A stretch of 64,000 nucleotides of DNA from Deferrivibrio essentukiensis (GTDB taxonomy: Bacteria; Chrysiogenota; Deferribacteres; Deferribacterales; Deferrivibrionaceae): assembly GCF_020480685.1 (NCBI RefSeq), contig NZ_JAJAFU010000009.1, forward strand, positions 1 through 64,000, in the 5' to 3' direction. Shown here piece after piece: positions 52,462 through 60,703 of this stretch. The notes beneath the pieces are model-generated. The model saw nothing but the letters and a program-made list of their open reading frames with translations. It searched no databases and was not told the origin of the DNA. The position numbers and the translations under genes were made by a program. Numbering within the stretch: the first letter of the stretch is position 1; each line of letters starts with the position of its first letter.

Positions 52462-52956
52462 TCAAATACTATAAATAGAGTCTTTTAAATTAAAGGTAGT
52501 ATTCAATAGAGAGTATGTGTATTTATAAATACTATTCTTACATTTGGATTCTCTATTGCCTGCTACGTTTAACACTTTTATACCGTTCTTTTGTAGCCAC
52601 TCAACAACACTCTTAGCATTTTCTAAAATATCATCTTTCATATTTATGAGGATGTAAGGTTTGTCATGTTTCTCGCAATATTTAACAGTTAATTTTGTTC
52701 CTCCAGATAAACTACAAAACACAATTAATGTGCCATCAGATTCCATTATATTCTTTTCTGTTCTTACTTTATAATCTGAGCTATTAGTTTCAACTAAGTT
52801 AGGGTACTTTTCTTTAGTTAACCCACCATCTTCTGATTTAAAACCTTTTGGAACATAACCGCCGTATGGGAAACCATTAGCAATTGCAAAATCTAAACCA
52901 GCCCTATCAGCTCCTGATTGGCCGCCAGAGACAATCTTTATTTTATCCTTCATCAT
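52462..52956 (-). CDS. SLOG-family (cpYpsA-related) nucleotide-binding protein
   Basis: About 164 residues from ATG 52956 (GGGAG five bases upstream; the next ATG is also possible). The Rossmann-like core shows VSGGQSGADRAGLDFAIANG, GGYVPKGFKSEDG, the SDGTLIVF strand and LSGGTKLTVKYCEKHDKPY. This fits the family once called putative molybdenum carrier, now placed in the SLOG superfamily of nucleotide sensors and enzymes. SLOG proteins occur in anti-phage systems such as Thoeris-type sensors; a defence role here is inference. Confidence 0.8.
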   Translation of the reverse strand: MMKDKIKIVSGGQSGADRAGLDFAIANGFPYGGYVPKGFKSEDGGLTKEKYPNLVETNSSDYKVRTEKNIMESDGTLIVFCSLSGGTKLTVKYCEKHDKPYILINMKDDILENAKSVVEWLQKNGIKVLNVAGNRESKCKNSIYKYTYSLLNTTFNLKDSIYSI

Positions 52957-53209
52957 GACAACTCCCTTCGTACAAAACCTTGTTAGTACCTGTTTCAAGA
53001 ATAATAACAGAAGAACTCTTAAGGCATAAGTCTTCAATAGAATATATTATAAACCAAACATCTTTGTTTTCATACTCAGAAATATTGTAGATGAAACAAT
53101 TGGAAGGCAATCCTTTTCCGTATTCGTAAATCTTAATTTTCCTATACAAATTTCTTTTTTCAATCTGAAAAACTATATCCTTTATCTGGTTAATATTCAG
53201 CTCTTTCAT
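52943..53209 (-). CDS. small protein of unknown function
   Basis: 88 residues, mixed alpha/beta by appearance (VWFIIYSIEDLCLKSSSVII). Start overlaps the end of the secreted 109-residue protein, and its end overlaps the SLOG gene start by 14 bases, so the three are likely one transcript. No family recognised. Confidence 0.5.
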   Translation of the reverse strand: MKELNINQIKDIVFQIEKRNLYRKIKIYEYGKGLPSNCFIYNISEYENKDVWFIIYSIEDLCLKSSSVIILETGTNKVLYEGSCHDEG

Positions 53210-53535
53210 AGGCTTTTGCTCGATTCATCCTTCATTTTTTGTTTGTGTAGTTTATCAATAATTTGCTTTCTATATTTATCAAATATTTCATTCCCTTGAT
53301 TTATTGTTATGTCTCCCCTACCTGTTTTGAGACATAGCCCCAACCACAAAGCGTGCAATGTTTGTACGTTCATATCATCAGGATATTTTTTTATTAAATC
53401 CTCATATTCCTGTAATGTTTCCTTGTCGTTACAATAGTAGCCATCATCAGTTTTATTGTCTTGTGCAAAGCCTACGTCAAAGAAAATAAAGAATATAAAT
53501 AGAATTACCGTAATTATAAATACCTTAGTTTTCAT
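53206..53535 (-). CDS. small secreted protein of unknown function
   Basis: 109 residues. Signal peptide of about 24 residues (MKTKVFIITVILFIFFIFF then DVGFAQ). The mature part has two Cys (YYCNDKE and LGLCLKTGRG) that could form a disulfide in the periplasm, and a Lys-rich C-terminus. Four-base overlap with the 88-residue gene. No family recognised. Confidence 0.5.
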   Translation of the reverse strand: MKTKVFIITVILFIFFIFFDVGFAQDNKTDDGYYCNDKETLQEYEDLIKKYPDDMNVQTLHALWLGLCLKTGRGDITINQGNEIFDKYRKQIIDKLHKQKMKDESSKSL

Positions 53536-54421
53536 TGTAGCTTTTCTCTATTAATTGTTTGGCTTTCTCTAAATCAGTCCTATTTTTAATAATAACCTCT
53601 AAATCTCCTGTTCCATAATGTCCTACATGAGTAACATCTCTAGAAAAACCTTCCTCTAATTCTACTTTTGTGGGGTCTATCTTTAAATATAAGGTTAAAC
53701 ACTCCTTAGAAGGATGTACTTCTAAGCAAACAAAGTTCTTAAAACGTTTATAAGCTATGTAATATTTTAGGAACTTTTCCTGAACATCGTCGCCTAAAGA
53801 TTTTAAGTAATTCCTTAAGTCTTCGAGTAAATCAGAAAGCTCTCCATTCAGCTTTGGTATAAAGTCTGATACTCCTGAGTATTTCTTTTCACCATTATTC
53901 TTTGGTTTATTTTCGGCTGTAACAGTATTTACTAATTCCAGTAATAATAAATCGTCTTCAAAATACTTATACCTTATAAGCTCAATATTCCTATTCATTA
54001 CTTGAACGGCGTACAGGTCATATTTAGTAAAATCACCTGCTATACAAATAAGTCTCGGCATACTCCAGTCAATTCTTTTCCGTTCATCAATTCCTAATAT
54101 ATCTTGGACAAGAAGTTCATATTCTGCTTTGTGACTTAAAAGCCAATCTAAATAAAATAAACCTTGATTGATTACGTTTTCAGTCATTGTTCTTTTATAT
54201 TCTATTATTACTGGATTACCATTTTCATCCAAGCCCAAAGTATCAATTCTTCCTGCATGTGTTTTACCTGTTGTATGCTCAGAGCATATAAATTTAATAC
54301 CTAATATTTCGTTTAAGTTTTTTTCTATTAAATTTTGTAAGGATTTTTCCAAAGTTACATTTGTTCCATAGAGCTCAATAGCTTTACTATTTTTAATCTT
54401 GAATAGTTTTATGTCAGCCAT
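53525..54421 (-). CDS. PD-(D/E)XK nuclease-like protein with DUF5655 domain
   Basis: 298 residues. The N-terminal nuclease-like fold has TGKTHAGRIDTLGLDENGN followed by PVIIEYKR, giving the D...ExK core at about residues 58-76. The C-terminal 110 residues match the DUF5655 pattern: SGVSDFIPKL, LRNYLKSLGDDVQEKFLKYY, and VEHVGHYGTGDLEV-like ending. Proteins of this type are often annotated as DUF91-type or transporter-associated. Biochemical role is unknown; a nuclease in DNA repair or defence is plausible. Confidence 0.75.
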   Translation of the reverse strand: MADIKLFKIKNSKAIELYGTNVTLEKSLQNLIEKNLNEILGIKFICSEHTTGKTHAGRIDTLGLDENGNPVIIEYKRTMTENVINQGLFYLDWLLSHKAEYELLVQDILGIDERKRIDWSMPRLICIAGDFTKYDLYAVQVMNRNIELIRYKYFEDDLLLLELVNTVTAENKPKNNGEKKYSGVSDFIPKLNGELSDLLEDLRNYLKSLGDDVQEKFLKYYIAYKRFKNFVCLEVHPSKECLTLYLKIDPTKVELEEGFSRDVTHVGHYGTGDLEVIIKNRTDLEKAKQLIEKSYNEN

Positions 54422-54436
54422 AACTTCACCTTCATT

Positions 54437-55162
54437 TTACATTTCTCTCCACATCCAAACCACCCTGCCCATTATCCTAAAATCACTATCCTCAAGATTT
54501 ATAGTTAATGGTGGGTATTGCTTATTATCTGATACAAGCTCAACTGTTTTATTGTCAATAACGTGTATATGCTTAATTGAAAGCCCATAGCTTCCAAATC
54601 CGTCAGGGATTTTTACAAGGTAAACATTTGTTTTAATTATTGTTTCTAAAGATGGTTGTTCTTGATAAGGTAGTATAGCTACTAAATCGTTATCACAAAG
54701 GTATGGCTCCATACTATCGCCTTTCACTCTAAAAGCATAACATCTTTCAGATATATTTTTAGGTAGGTTTTTAGCATCTATACAAACCCAACCATCTACT
54801 TTATCATCTGCAATTTCAATAATACCTGGATAAGCACCTACTTTACATTCCATAAGAGGTAGTTTGATATAATTATCGTATTTGTTATTAATATATTCTT
54901 CATCACCATAGGTAACAAACACATCAGATAAAGAATTTTCTTCATAAGCATTAAAATCTTTAAAAAAAGTATCCATATTTATCTCCAATGCTTTAGATAT
55001 TTTGTAAACTACATCAATGTTATTTAACTTTCTTTCACCATTTAAATAACGATATAAAGAAACTTCGTGAATACCTGCTTTTTTAGCTACTTTTCTAACA
55101 GATAGACCAGATTCTTCTATAGCAGTTTTCAGTCGTTTAATAAGAACATCAAAATTAAACAT
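54437..55162 (-). CDS. S24-family (LexA/CI-like) transcriptional repressor
   Basis: 241 residues. N-terminal XRE helix-turn-helix (about 5-65: GLSVRKVAKKAGIHEVSLYR). C-terminal S24 peptidase domain with catalytic Ser150 (VKGDSMEPYL) and Lys197 (SIKHIH). The likely self-cleavage region is GAYPG (109-113), where the usual Ala-Gly is replaced. It would hold the element or its cargo silent until DNA damage. An 18-bp operator-like palindrome overlaps its own promoter. Confidence 0.88.
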   Translation of the reverse strand: MFNFDVLIKRLKTAIEESGLSVRKVAKKAGIHEVSLYRYLNGERKLNNIDVVYKISKALEINMDTFFKDFNAYEENSLSDVFVTYGDEEYINNKYDNYIKLPLMECKVGAYPGIIEIADDKVDGWVCIDAKNLPKNISERCYAFRVKGDSMEPYLCDNDLVAILPYQEQPSLETIIKTNVYLVKIPDGFGSYGLSIKHIHVIDNKTVELVSDNKQYPPLTINLEDSDFRIMGRVVWMWREM

Positions 55163-55167
55163 ACTTA

Positions 55168-55196
55168 ACTATAGCCGATTGGTTATAATATTGCAA
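55168..55196 (-). promoter_or_regulatory. repressor promoter with overlapping operator
   Basis: Minus strand TTGCAA (-35) and TATAGT (-10) separated by exactly 17 bases. The imperfect palindrome TATAGCC-GATT-GGTTATA (55170-55187) covers the spacer and -10. The expected transcript starts at or next to the ATG at 55162, so the message would be leaderless, as with the lambda cI message from PRM. Confidence 0.5.
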
Positions 55197-55363
55197 ATTA
55201 AATTTAAAATAAATGAATCACTATTATATTGAACAACTTTACCTTCTTGTTTATTTTTGAAAAATCCTCGACAACCATTAAGTTCCATAGTAAAAACATT
55301 TAGGAATATTCGGTGAAATATTAAAGCAAATGTCACAAATATTATAATAAAAGGTGAATCGAT

Positions 55364-55882
55364 ATGAAAAAATTGTTATCAATCTTGATTCTTTTATTCT
55401 CAGTTACTGCCTTTGCAGGCACACCTGCTCGTATAACAAAAATAAGTGACGGTGATACCTTCCATATTTTACAAGATGGCAAAGATATTACATTAAGACT
55501 TATTTGGATTGACACACCTGAAAAGTTTAATTCCAAAAAACTTGAAAAGGATGCTTATAAATGTGGAGTAGATAAAGGTAGGATGATAAAATTAGGTAAT
55601 TTAGCTACAAGTTATGCTAAAAAATATTTTTCAGGTTCTAAAAATGTAGAAGTCGATTTTTATGGCAAAGGCTATTATCAGCGAAGTCTTGCTGTAGTTT
55701 ATAAAAGAGGTTCTGAGATACCATATAATTTTGATATAGTAGCAGATGGCTATGCATGTATCTACAAAAAAGAAAAGTATCCTAAACAAGTATTAGATAC
55801 TCTTTTAGAGAGAGCAAAGTTAGAACGTAGAGGACTTTGGGGAGTTGATTATAAAGTAATGAAATGTTTATGTGGAGAATAA
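55364..55882 (+). CDS. secreted thermonuclease (staphylococcal nuclease family)
   Basis: 172 residues with a signal peptide (1 to about 18, ending AFAG). The nuclease core keeps the known catalytic set: Asp29 and Asp31 (SDGDTF), Arg45 (LRLIW), Asp50 and Glu53 (IDTPE), and Arg107 (YYQRSLA). Would cut DNA and RNA outside the cytoplasm using calcium. AAAGGTGA ribosome-binding site and a TATAAT about 15 bases before the start. Divergent from the repressor; such nucleases are common on mobile elements. Confidence 0.9.
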   Translation: MKKLLSILILLFSVTAFAGTPARITKISDGDTFHILQDGKDITLRLIWIDTPEKFNSKKLEKDAYKCGVDKGRMIKLGNLATSYAKKYFSGSKNVEVDFYGKGYYQRSLAVVYKRGSEIPYNFDIVADGYACIYKKEKYPKQVLDTLLERAKLERRGLWGVDYKVMKCLCGE

Positions 55883-55898
55883 GATTAGGAGGTTACAA

Positions 55899-56321
55899 AT
55901 GAAAAAAGAATTATCTCAAGATGAATGCATTTTAGTTACATTGGATAAGGACATGAATATAGCACTACCTTTATACTTAGATATAAATACAGGCGAAATT
56001 ATTGTTTGTGTTAAACCAGTTATATCATATTTAAAAAGCAGGTGGGATAAAGCAAGTACTAACGACAAGTCTATGGAAAATTTCATAAAATTAGCTAATA
56101 AAGGTAAAATAAGAAGAATAATCCACAGTATTAATGTCAGTTTTGCACGTGAAATAGGATGGAGTAAAGGTTCTAATTTTTCTGCTGTTAATTTTACTCC
56201 ACTAAACGAACTATGTAACAATATTGAAGATATTATGGCAGATGAAATATCGACAAATGAAGTACAAAAAGGGTTCACAGAGATACTTAAAATTATTAAT
56301 AAAAGTGTGTTCAGTAAATAA
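55899..56321 (+). CDS. hypothetical protein downstream of the nuclease
   Basis: About 140 residues from ATG 55899, chosen because AGGAGG lies six bases upstream; a GTG at 55872 is the longer option. Mixed composition with IRRIIHSINVSFAREIGWSKG in the middle. No membrane segment or family recognised. Probably co-transcribed with the nuclease 16 bases upstream. It could be an immunity or regulatory partner, but nothing in the sequence shows this. Confidence 0.5.
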   Translation: MKKELSQDECILVTLDKDMNIALPLYLDINTGEIIVCVKPVISYLKSRWDKASTNDKSMENFIKLANKGKIRRIIHSINVSFAREIGWSKGSNFSAVNFTPLNELCNNIEDIMADEISTNEVQKGFTEILKIINKSVFSK

Positions 56322-56449
56322 AACTGAATAACTCTACTAAAATTTGCAAATTAAAATATGGGTAGCTAGGATTTAACTACTTATAGATACTCACTAATTG
56401 GATTGAGAGATGTTTTAAGAAACTTAAAGATAATATCAGAACTAGGTGA

Positions 56450-56612
56450 TATTATCACTCAGAGAAAAGAGCCAATAAATTATTATACTTACTCTTTAAT
56501 GACAAGAGCTTAAAATATCAGCTAAGAAAATTAAGATATTCACATATTCTTGAAGAAACCTTCAATGAATAAAAAGATTTCAAGGGGGATGGATGACACA
56601 ATTAAATTGACA
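56450..56612 (+). pseudogene. decayed coding fragment with IS-like end
   Basis: A 40-codon open stretch (56450-56572) reads as a protein tail (EKRANKLLYLLFNDKSLKYQ, later RYSHILEETFNE) without a start. An overlapping frame just upstream also looks protein-like, as after a frameshift. It is followed by TGACACAATTAAATTGACAC, similar to IS termini. The parent gene is not identified. The 375-base gap 56322-56696 holds this fragment and the presumed promoter of the next operon. Confidence 0.3.
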
Positions 56613-56696
56613 CTACCGTTATTTTTATAGAAAAAAAATTATGTTATGTTAAAATGTATCTGAATGTTTAAAGTGTTATTTTAACGGAGACTTTCG

Positions 56697-59600
56697 ATGA
56701 ATAGTCGTGTGTTTAATGGCAAACAGAAACTACCGGTAGGTACAATACTTAAGGAACATATCAAAGAAGGCTCAAAAATTTCAATAGCTGCTTCTTCAAT
56801 ATCTATTTATGCTTTTTATGAATTAATGAAAAATCTTAACAATGCATCTGAGTTTAGATTTTTGTATACTAACCCAGTTTTTGTGGGAACAGAAAACAAA
56901 TTATTAAAAAACCAAATAAAGCCCTTCGAAGAAGCCCTTTTTGGAATCGATGATGAAAACATTTATAGGAATAAATTAAATACTTCATATATTGCCAATA
57001 AATTTTATGAGTGGGTAAAAAGTAGTGCTCAATTTAAATCTATAACAAACAATAAAATCGAGGGTAATTTATATAATATTGAAAATGAGAATAAAAGTAT
57101 TGTTATTATAGGCGGAACACCATTTACTACAAGTGGATTAGGATTTATTACAACATCAAACAATTACATTGTTACAGCATTAGAAGAAAAAAGTAACAAT
57201 AACTATTTAACTTGGTTCAATAATATTTGGAACAATAAAAAGTTAGTCAAAGATGTTAAACAAGAAATCTTAAGAAAAATAGAATTGCTATTTAAAGATA
57301 ACACGCCTGAATTCATATATTTTGTTACATTATATAATATATTCAATGAGTTTTTAGAAGATAACAAATTTAGAGAGAATATTCAATACCGGACAGGTTT
57401 TAAAGACACTAACATATGGAATAAATTATATAATTTTCAAAAAGATGCTGTTTTGGGAGCTATTAATAAAATTGAAACTCATGGTGGTTGTATAATTGCT
57501 GACAGCGTTGGATTAGGAAAAACTTTCGAAGCGTTGGCAATAATTAAGTATTACGAACTTAAAAACTATAGAGTTTTAGTTTTAGCTCCAAAAAAGCTTA
57601 GAGAAAATTGGCTGATTTATAGGCAAAATGATAGAAGAAACATATTGTTAAACGATAGATTTTCATACGATTTATTAAATCATACTGATTTATCTCGAAA
57701 ATTTGGAAAAAGTGGAGATATTGACTTAGAACATATTAATTGGGGAAATTATGACTTAGTCGTAATTGACGAATCACATAATTTTAGAAACAACGAACCC
57801 AGGAATGACAGAGAAACAAGATACGAAAAGTTAATGCGGGACATAATAAAAGCAGGGATAAAGACAAAAGTTCTCATGTTGTCAGCGACACCAGTAAATA
57901 ATAAATTACAGGATTTAAAAAATCAGATTGCATTTATTACAGAAGGCAGAGATGATGCTTTGGCTGAAACCACAAATATACCAAGCATTAATACTACATT
58001 AAAAAATGCACAAACAATATTTAATAAGTGGTCACAACTTGATGAGCATAAAAAAACAACAGAAAAATTATTAGATATGATGAATTGGGATTATTTTAAG
58101 ATGCTTGATGCACTAACAATTGCTCGTTCTAGAAAGCATATAGAAAAATATTATAATATAAAAGAGTTAGGTAGTTTTCCTATTAGAAATAAACCTAAAA
58201 ATATTAAAGAGGCAATAGATGTAAATAATGAATTCCCTGAAATAAAAAAAATAAACAATGATATTTTAAGATTAAAATTAGCTGTTTATTCTCCAATGAA
58301 ATATATACTTCCCCAAAGAACAGAATATTACAGTAAAAAGTATGATACTGTTATTAAGGGAGGAAAAACTGTCTTTAAGCAGACGGACAGGGAAAGTAGC
58401 TTAATTTATTTAATGAAATCTAATATTTTTAAAAGGCTTGAAAGTTCTATATTTTCATTTTCTAAGACCTTAGGGAATATAATTGAGAAAATAGACTTAA
58501 TTTTAAATAAGATAGAAGAACATACGAGCTCTTTTGAGCTGACTTTAAAAGAATTAGAACAGTTGATTGAAGAGTATGATGAATTTTACGTGGGCGATAA
58601 TATAAAAATATTATTAGAAGATATTGATTTAGTTAAATGGAAACAAGATCTTTTATATGATAAAGAAATTTTAGAATCCCTTTTACAATCCTCTAAGAAA
58701 ATTACTCCGGATAGAGATAAAAAATTAAAAAGTTTGCAGCAGGAAATAGAAGAGAAACTTAATAATCCGATAAATCCCAATAATAAAAAGATACTCATAT
58801 TTACCGCATTTGCAGATACTGCCGAATATTTATATGAAAATATAGCAAAATGGCTAAAAGAAAATTTTAATATAAATTCTGCATTAGTAACAGGAGCAAA
58901 AAACCCAAAAACTACAATGAAATTAGATAGGGTTGATTTTAATAATGTATTGTTAAACTTTTCCCCGATTTCAAAAGAAAGAGATAAAATTTATCCAGAT
59001 ATGCAAGATGAAATAGATGTTTTAATTGCTACGGACTGTATTTCAGAAGGACAAAACTTGCAAGATTGTGATTATATGATTAATTACGATATTCATTGGA
59101 ACCCTGTTCGGATAATTCAAAGGTTTGGTAGGATTGATAGAATAGGGAGTAAAAATAAATATATCCAACTTGTCAATTTTTGGCCACCTATGGAGTTAGA
59201 TGAATATATAAATTTAATTAATAGAGTAAAAGAGCGAATGGTCATGGTCGATGTATCTGCTACCGGAGAAGAAAATATAATTGATGAAAAGCTTAACGAA
59301 ATGAGAGACTTAGAATACAGGAAAAAACAACTATTAAGCTTGCAAAATGAAGTGCTTGATCTCGAAGATATTCAAGGGAATATTTCTCTTACTGATTTTA
59401 CATTAGATGATTTCAGAATAGACCTTTTGACATACTTGGAGAGTCATAAGGGTGAAATATTAGAAGCTCCAAAAGGAATTTTTGCAATCGTTAAAAATGA
59501 AAACGAAAAAATAAATGATATCATAAAAAGAGGCGTAATCTTTTGTTTGAAAGAGGTCAAATACAACGAAGCTAATAATCTTAAAAATCCACTTTATCCC

Positions 59601-59930
59601 TATTACTTGGTCTATATCGATGAAAATGGCGATATTTTATATAAATATACAAACGTAAAGAAAATTCTTGATATTTATCGTAGTCTGTGTCTTGGCCAAA
59701 ATAAAGTATTTGGTGAATTAGTTGATGAATTTAAAAAAGAGACCAATAATTGTAAAAATATGAATAAATATTGTGATTTGTTGGTTAAAGTGAAAGATGA
59801 AATAATTGAAAAAATAGAAGAAAATGTGACATTGAATATTTTTCAAATAGGCAATCTAAAAGAAATGGTCAGTGATTCAAAATACGATTTAGAAGATTTT
59901 GAAATTATTACTTTTTTGCTTATTAGGTGA
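56697..59930 (+). CDS. SNF2-type helicase with degenerate PLD-like N-terminus
   Basis: 1077 residues. The first 180 residues resemble a phospholipase D fold (YNIENENKSIVIIGGTPFTTSG) but lack the His-x-Lys catalytic pair. The SF2 helicase follows: ADSVGLGKT (268-276), DESH (358-361), SATP (396-399), then a C-terminal lobe with LIATDCISEGQNLQ and motif VI QRFGRIDRIG. GGAG precedes the ATG by seven bases. The first gene of a four-gene operon with a Type III Mod and Res. It may translocate on DNA in restriction, or use its PLD-like part to recognise DNA. Confidence 0.88.
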   Translation: MNSRVFNGKQKLPVGTILKEHIKEGSKISIAASSISIYAFYELMKNLNNASEFRFLYTNPVFVGTENKLLKNQIKPFEEALFGIDDENIYRNKLNTSYIANKFYEWVKSSAQFKSITNNKIEGNLYNIENENKSIVIIGGTPFTTSGLGFITTSNNYIVTALEEKSNNNYLTWFNNIWNNKKLVKDVKQEILRKIELLFKDNTPEFIYFVTLYNIFNEFLEDNKFRENIQYRTGFKDTNIWNKLYNFQKDAVLGAINKIETHGGCIIADSVGLGKTFEALAIIKYYELKNYRVLVLAPKKLRENWLIYRQNDRRNILLNDRFSYDLLNHTDLSRKFGKSGDIDLEHINWGNYDLVVIDESHNFRNNEPRNDRETRYEKLMRDIIKAGIKTKVLMLSATPVNNKLQDLKNQIAFITEGRDDALAETTNIPSINTTLKNAQTIFNKWSQLDEHKKTTEKLLDMMNWDYFKMLDALTIARSRKHIEKYYNIKELGSFPIRNKPKNIKEAIDVNNEFPEIKKINNDILRLKLAVYSPMKYILPQRTEYYSKKYDTVIKGGKTVFKQTDRESSLIYLMKSNIFKRLESSIFSFSKTLGNIIEKIDLILNKIEEHTSSFELTLKELEQLIEEYDEFYVGDNIKILLEDIDLVKWKQDLLYDKEILESLLQSSKKITPDRDKKLKSLQQEIEEKLNNPINPNNKKILIFTAFADTAEYLYENIAKWLKENFNINSALVTGAKNPKTTMKLDRVDFNNVLLNFSPISKERDKIYPDMQDEIDVLIATDCISEGQNLQDCDYMINYDIHWNPVRIIQRFGRIDRIGSKNKYIQLVNFWPPMELDEYINLINRVKERMVMVDVSATGEENIIDEKLNEMRDLEYRKKQLLSLQNEVLDLEDIQGNISLTDFTLDDFRIDLLTYLESHKGEILEAPKGIFAIVKNENEKINDIIKRGVIFCLKEVKYNEANNLKNPLYPYYLVYIDENGDILYKYTNVKKILDIYRSLCLGQNKVFGELVDEFKKETNNCKNMNKYCDLLVKVKDEIIEKIEENVTLNIFQIGNLKEMVSDSKYDLEDFEIITFLLIR

Positions 59931-59934
59931 CTTA

Positions 59935-60702
59935 ATGACTGATTTTTTTGAAATTATAGAGTTAAATAATAATGTTAAGCCAATTAATAAAAAAATTGAT
60001 AAAAAATTGTTATTTGAACAAATCGATTTAAATACCACAGATAAAAAAATTATTTCAGAATTTATTGAAAAAATCCTAATTGTTAATGTATTAAATAAAT
60101 ACAATGTAAATATTCAACCATACACTGATGATGAAATAATATATGAATCAGTTTTATTTATAAAAGTTGAAATTAGAAAAAAAGAAAAGATTCAAAAGAT
60201 TGCTGAGCTACTAAATTATGCTATCCCAAACCCGATAGTCTTAGTTTTTTCATATAAAAATGAAATATTAATATCGACAGCTCATAAAAGGTTAAACAAA
60301 GTTGACAAAAACAAAACTGTATTTGGTATTATAAATTTTACTCATTGGATAGATTTAAATAAAATAAGCAATATAGAACAGAAATTTATAAACTCTTTAA
60401 AATTTGCCAATTTACCTTTTACAACTTTCTATGATTTATATGCATATATTGATGATGCAGTATATGTTTTGAGCAATGTTGAATTTTTTAATGATTTTAG
60501 AATGTTTGATAGTTTTGAAGAAAAAGAAAAAATTAAATCGCTGATAGAAGAAGTTAAGGTTTTAAAAGAAGAGCTTGCTAATATAAAAAATATGATAAAA
60601 AATGAATCGCAATTTAATAAAAAAGCTGAATATAATATAAAAGCTACTCAATTAAGAGATGATATTGTCTCTTTGAAAAATCAAATTAAAACGAGGTGGT
60701 AA
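59935..60702 (+). CDS. DUF4391-family protein
   Basis: About 255 residues from ATG 59935, chosen for the AGGTGA site; an ATG 36 bases earlier inside the helicase gene is less likely. The core segment AIPNPIVLVFSYKNEILISTAHKR with following NFTHWI fits DUF4391. The C-terminus is a coiled coil (about 205-255: IEEVKVLKEELANIKNMI). The family's function is unknown; members occur beside helicase and Type III restriction genes. It starts four bases after the helicase stop. Confidence 0.75.
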   Translation: MTDFFEIIELNNNVKPINKKIDKKLLFEQIDLNTTDKKIISEFIEKILIVNVLNKYNVNIQPYTDDEIIYESVLFIKVEIRKKEKIQKIAELLNYAIPNPIVLVFSYKNEILISTAHKRLNKVDKNKTVFGIINFTHWIDLNKISNIEQKFINSLKFANLPFTTFYDLYAYIDDAVYVLSNVEFFNDFRMFDSFEEKEKIKSLIEEVKVLKEELANIKNMIKNESQFNKKAEYNIKATQLRDDIVSLKNQIKTRW

Positions 60703-60703
60703 T

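Noticed and set aside
52462-52956. Molybdenum cofactor carrier function for the SLOG protein
   Set aside because: The old family name rests on weak evidence, and there are no molybdenum genes nearby.
56591-56612. Right end of the IS21-like element at 52254
   Set aside because: The AATTGACAC motif has the same orientation as the left-end motif rather than the inverted one, and the sequences differ, so I cannot pair them.
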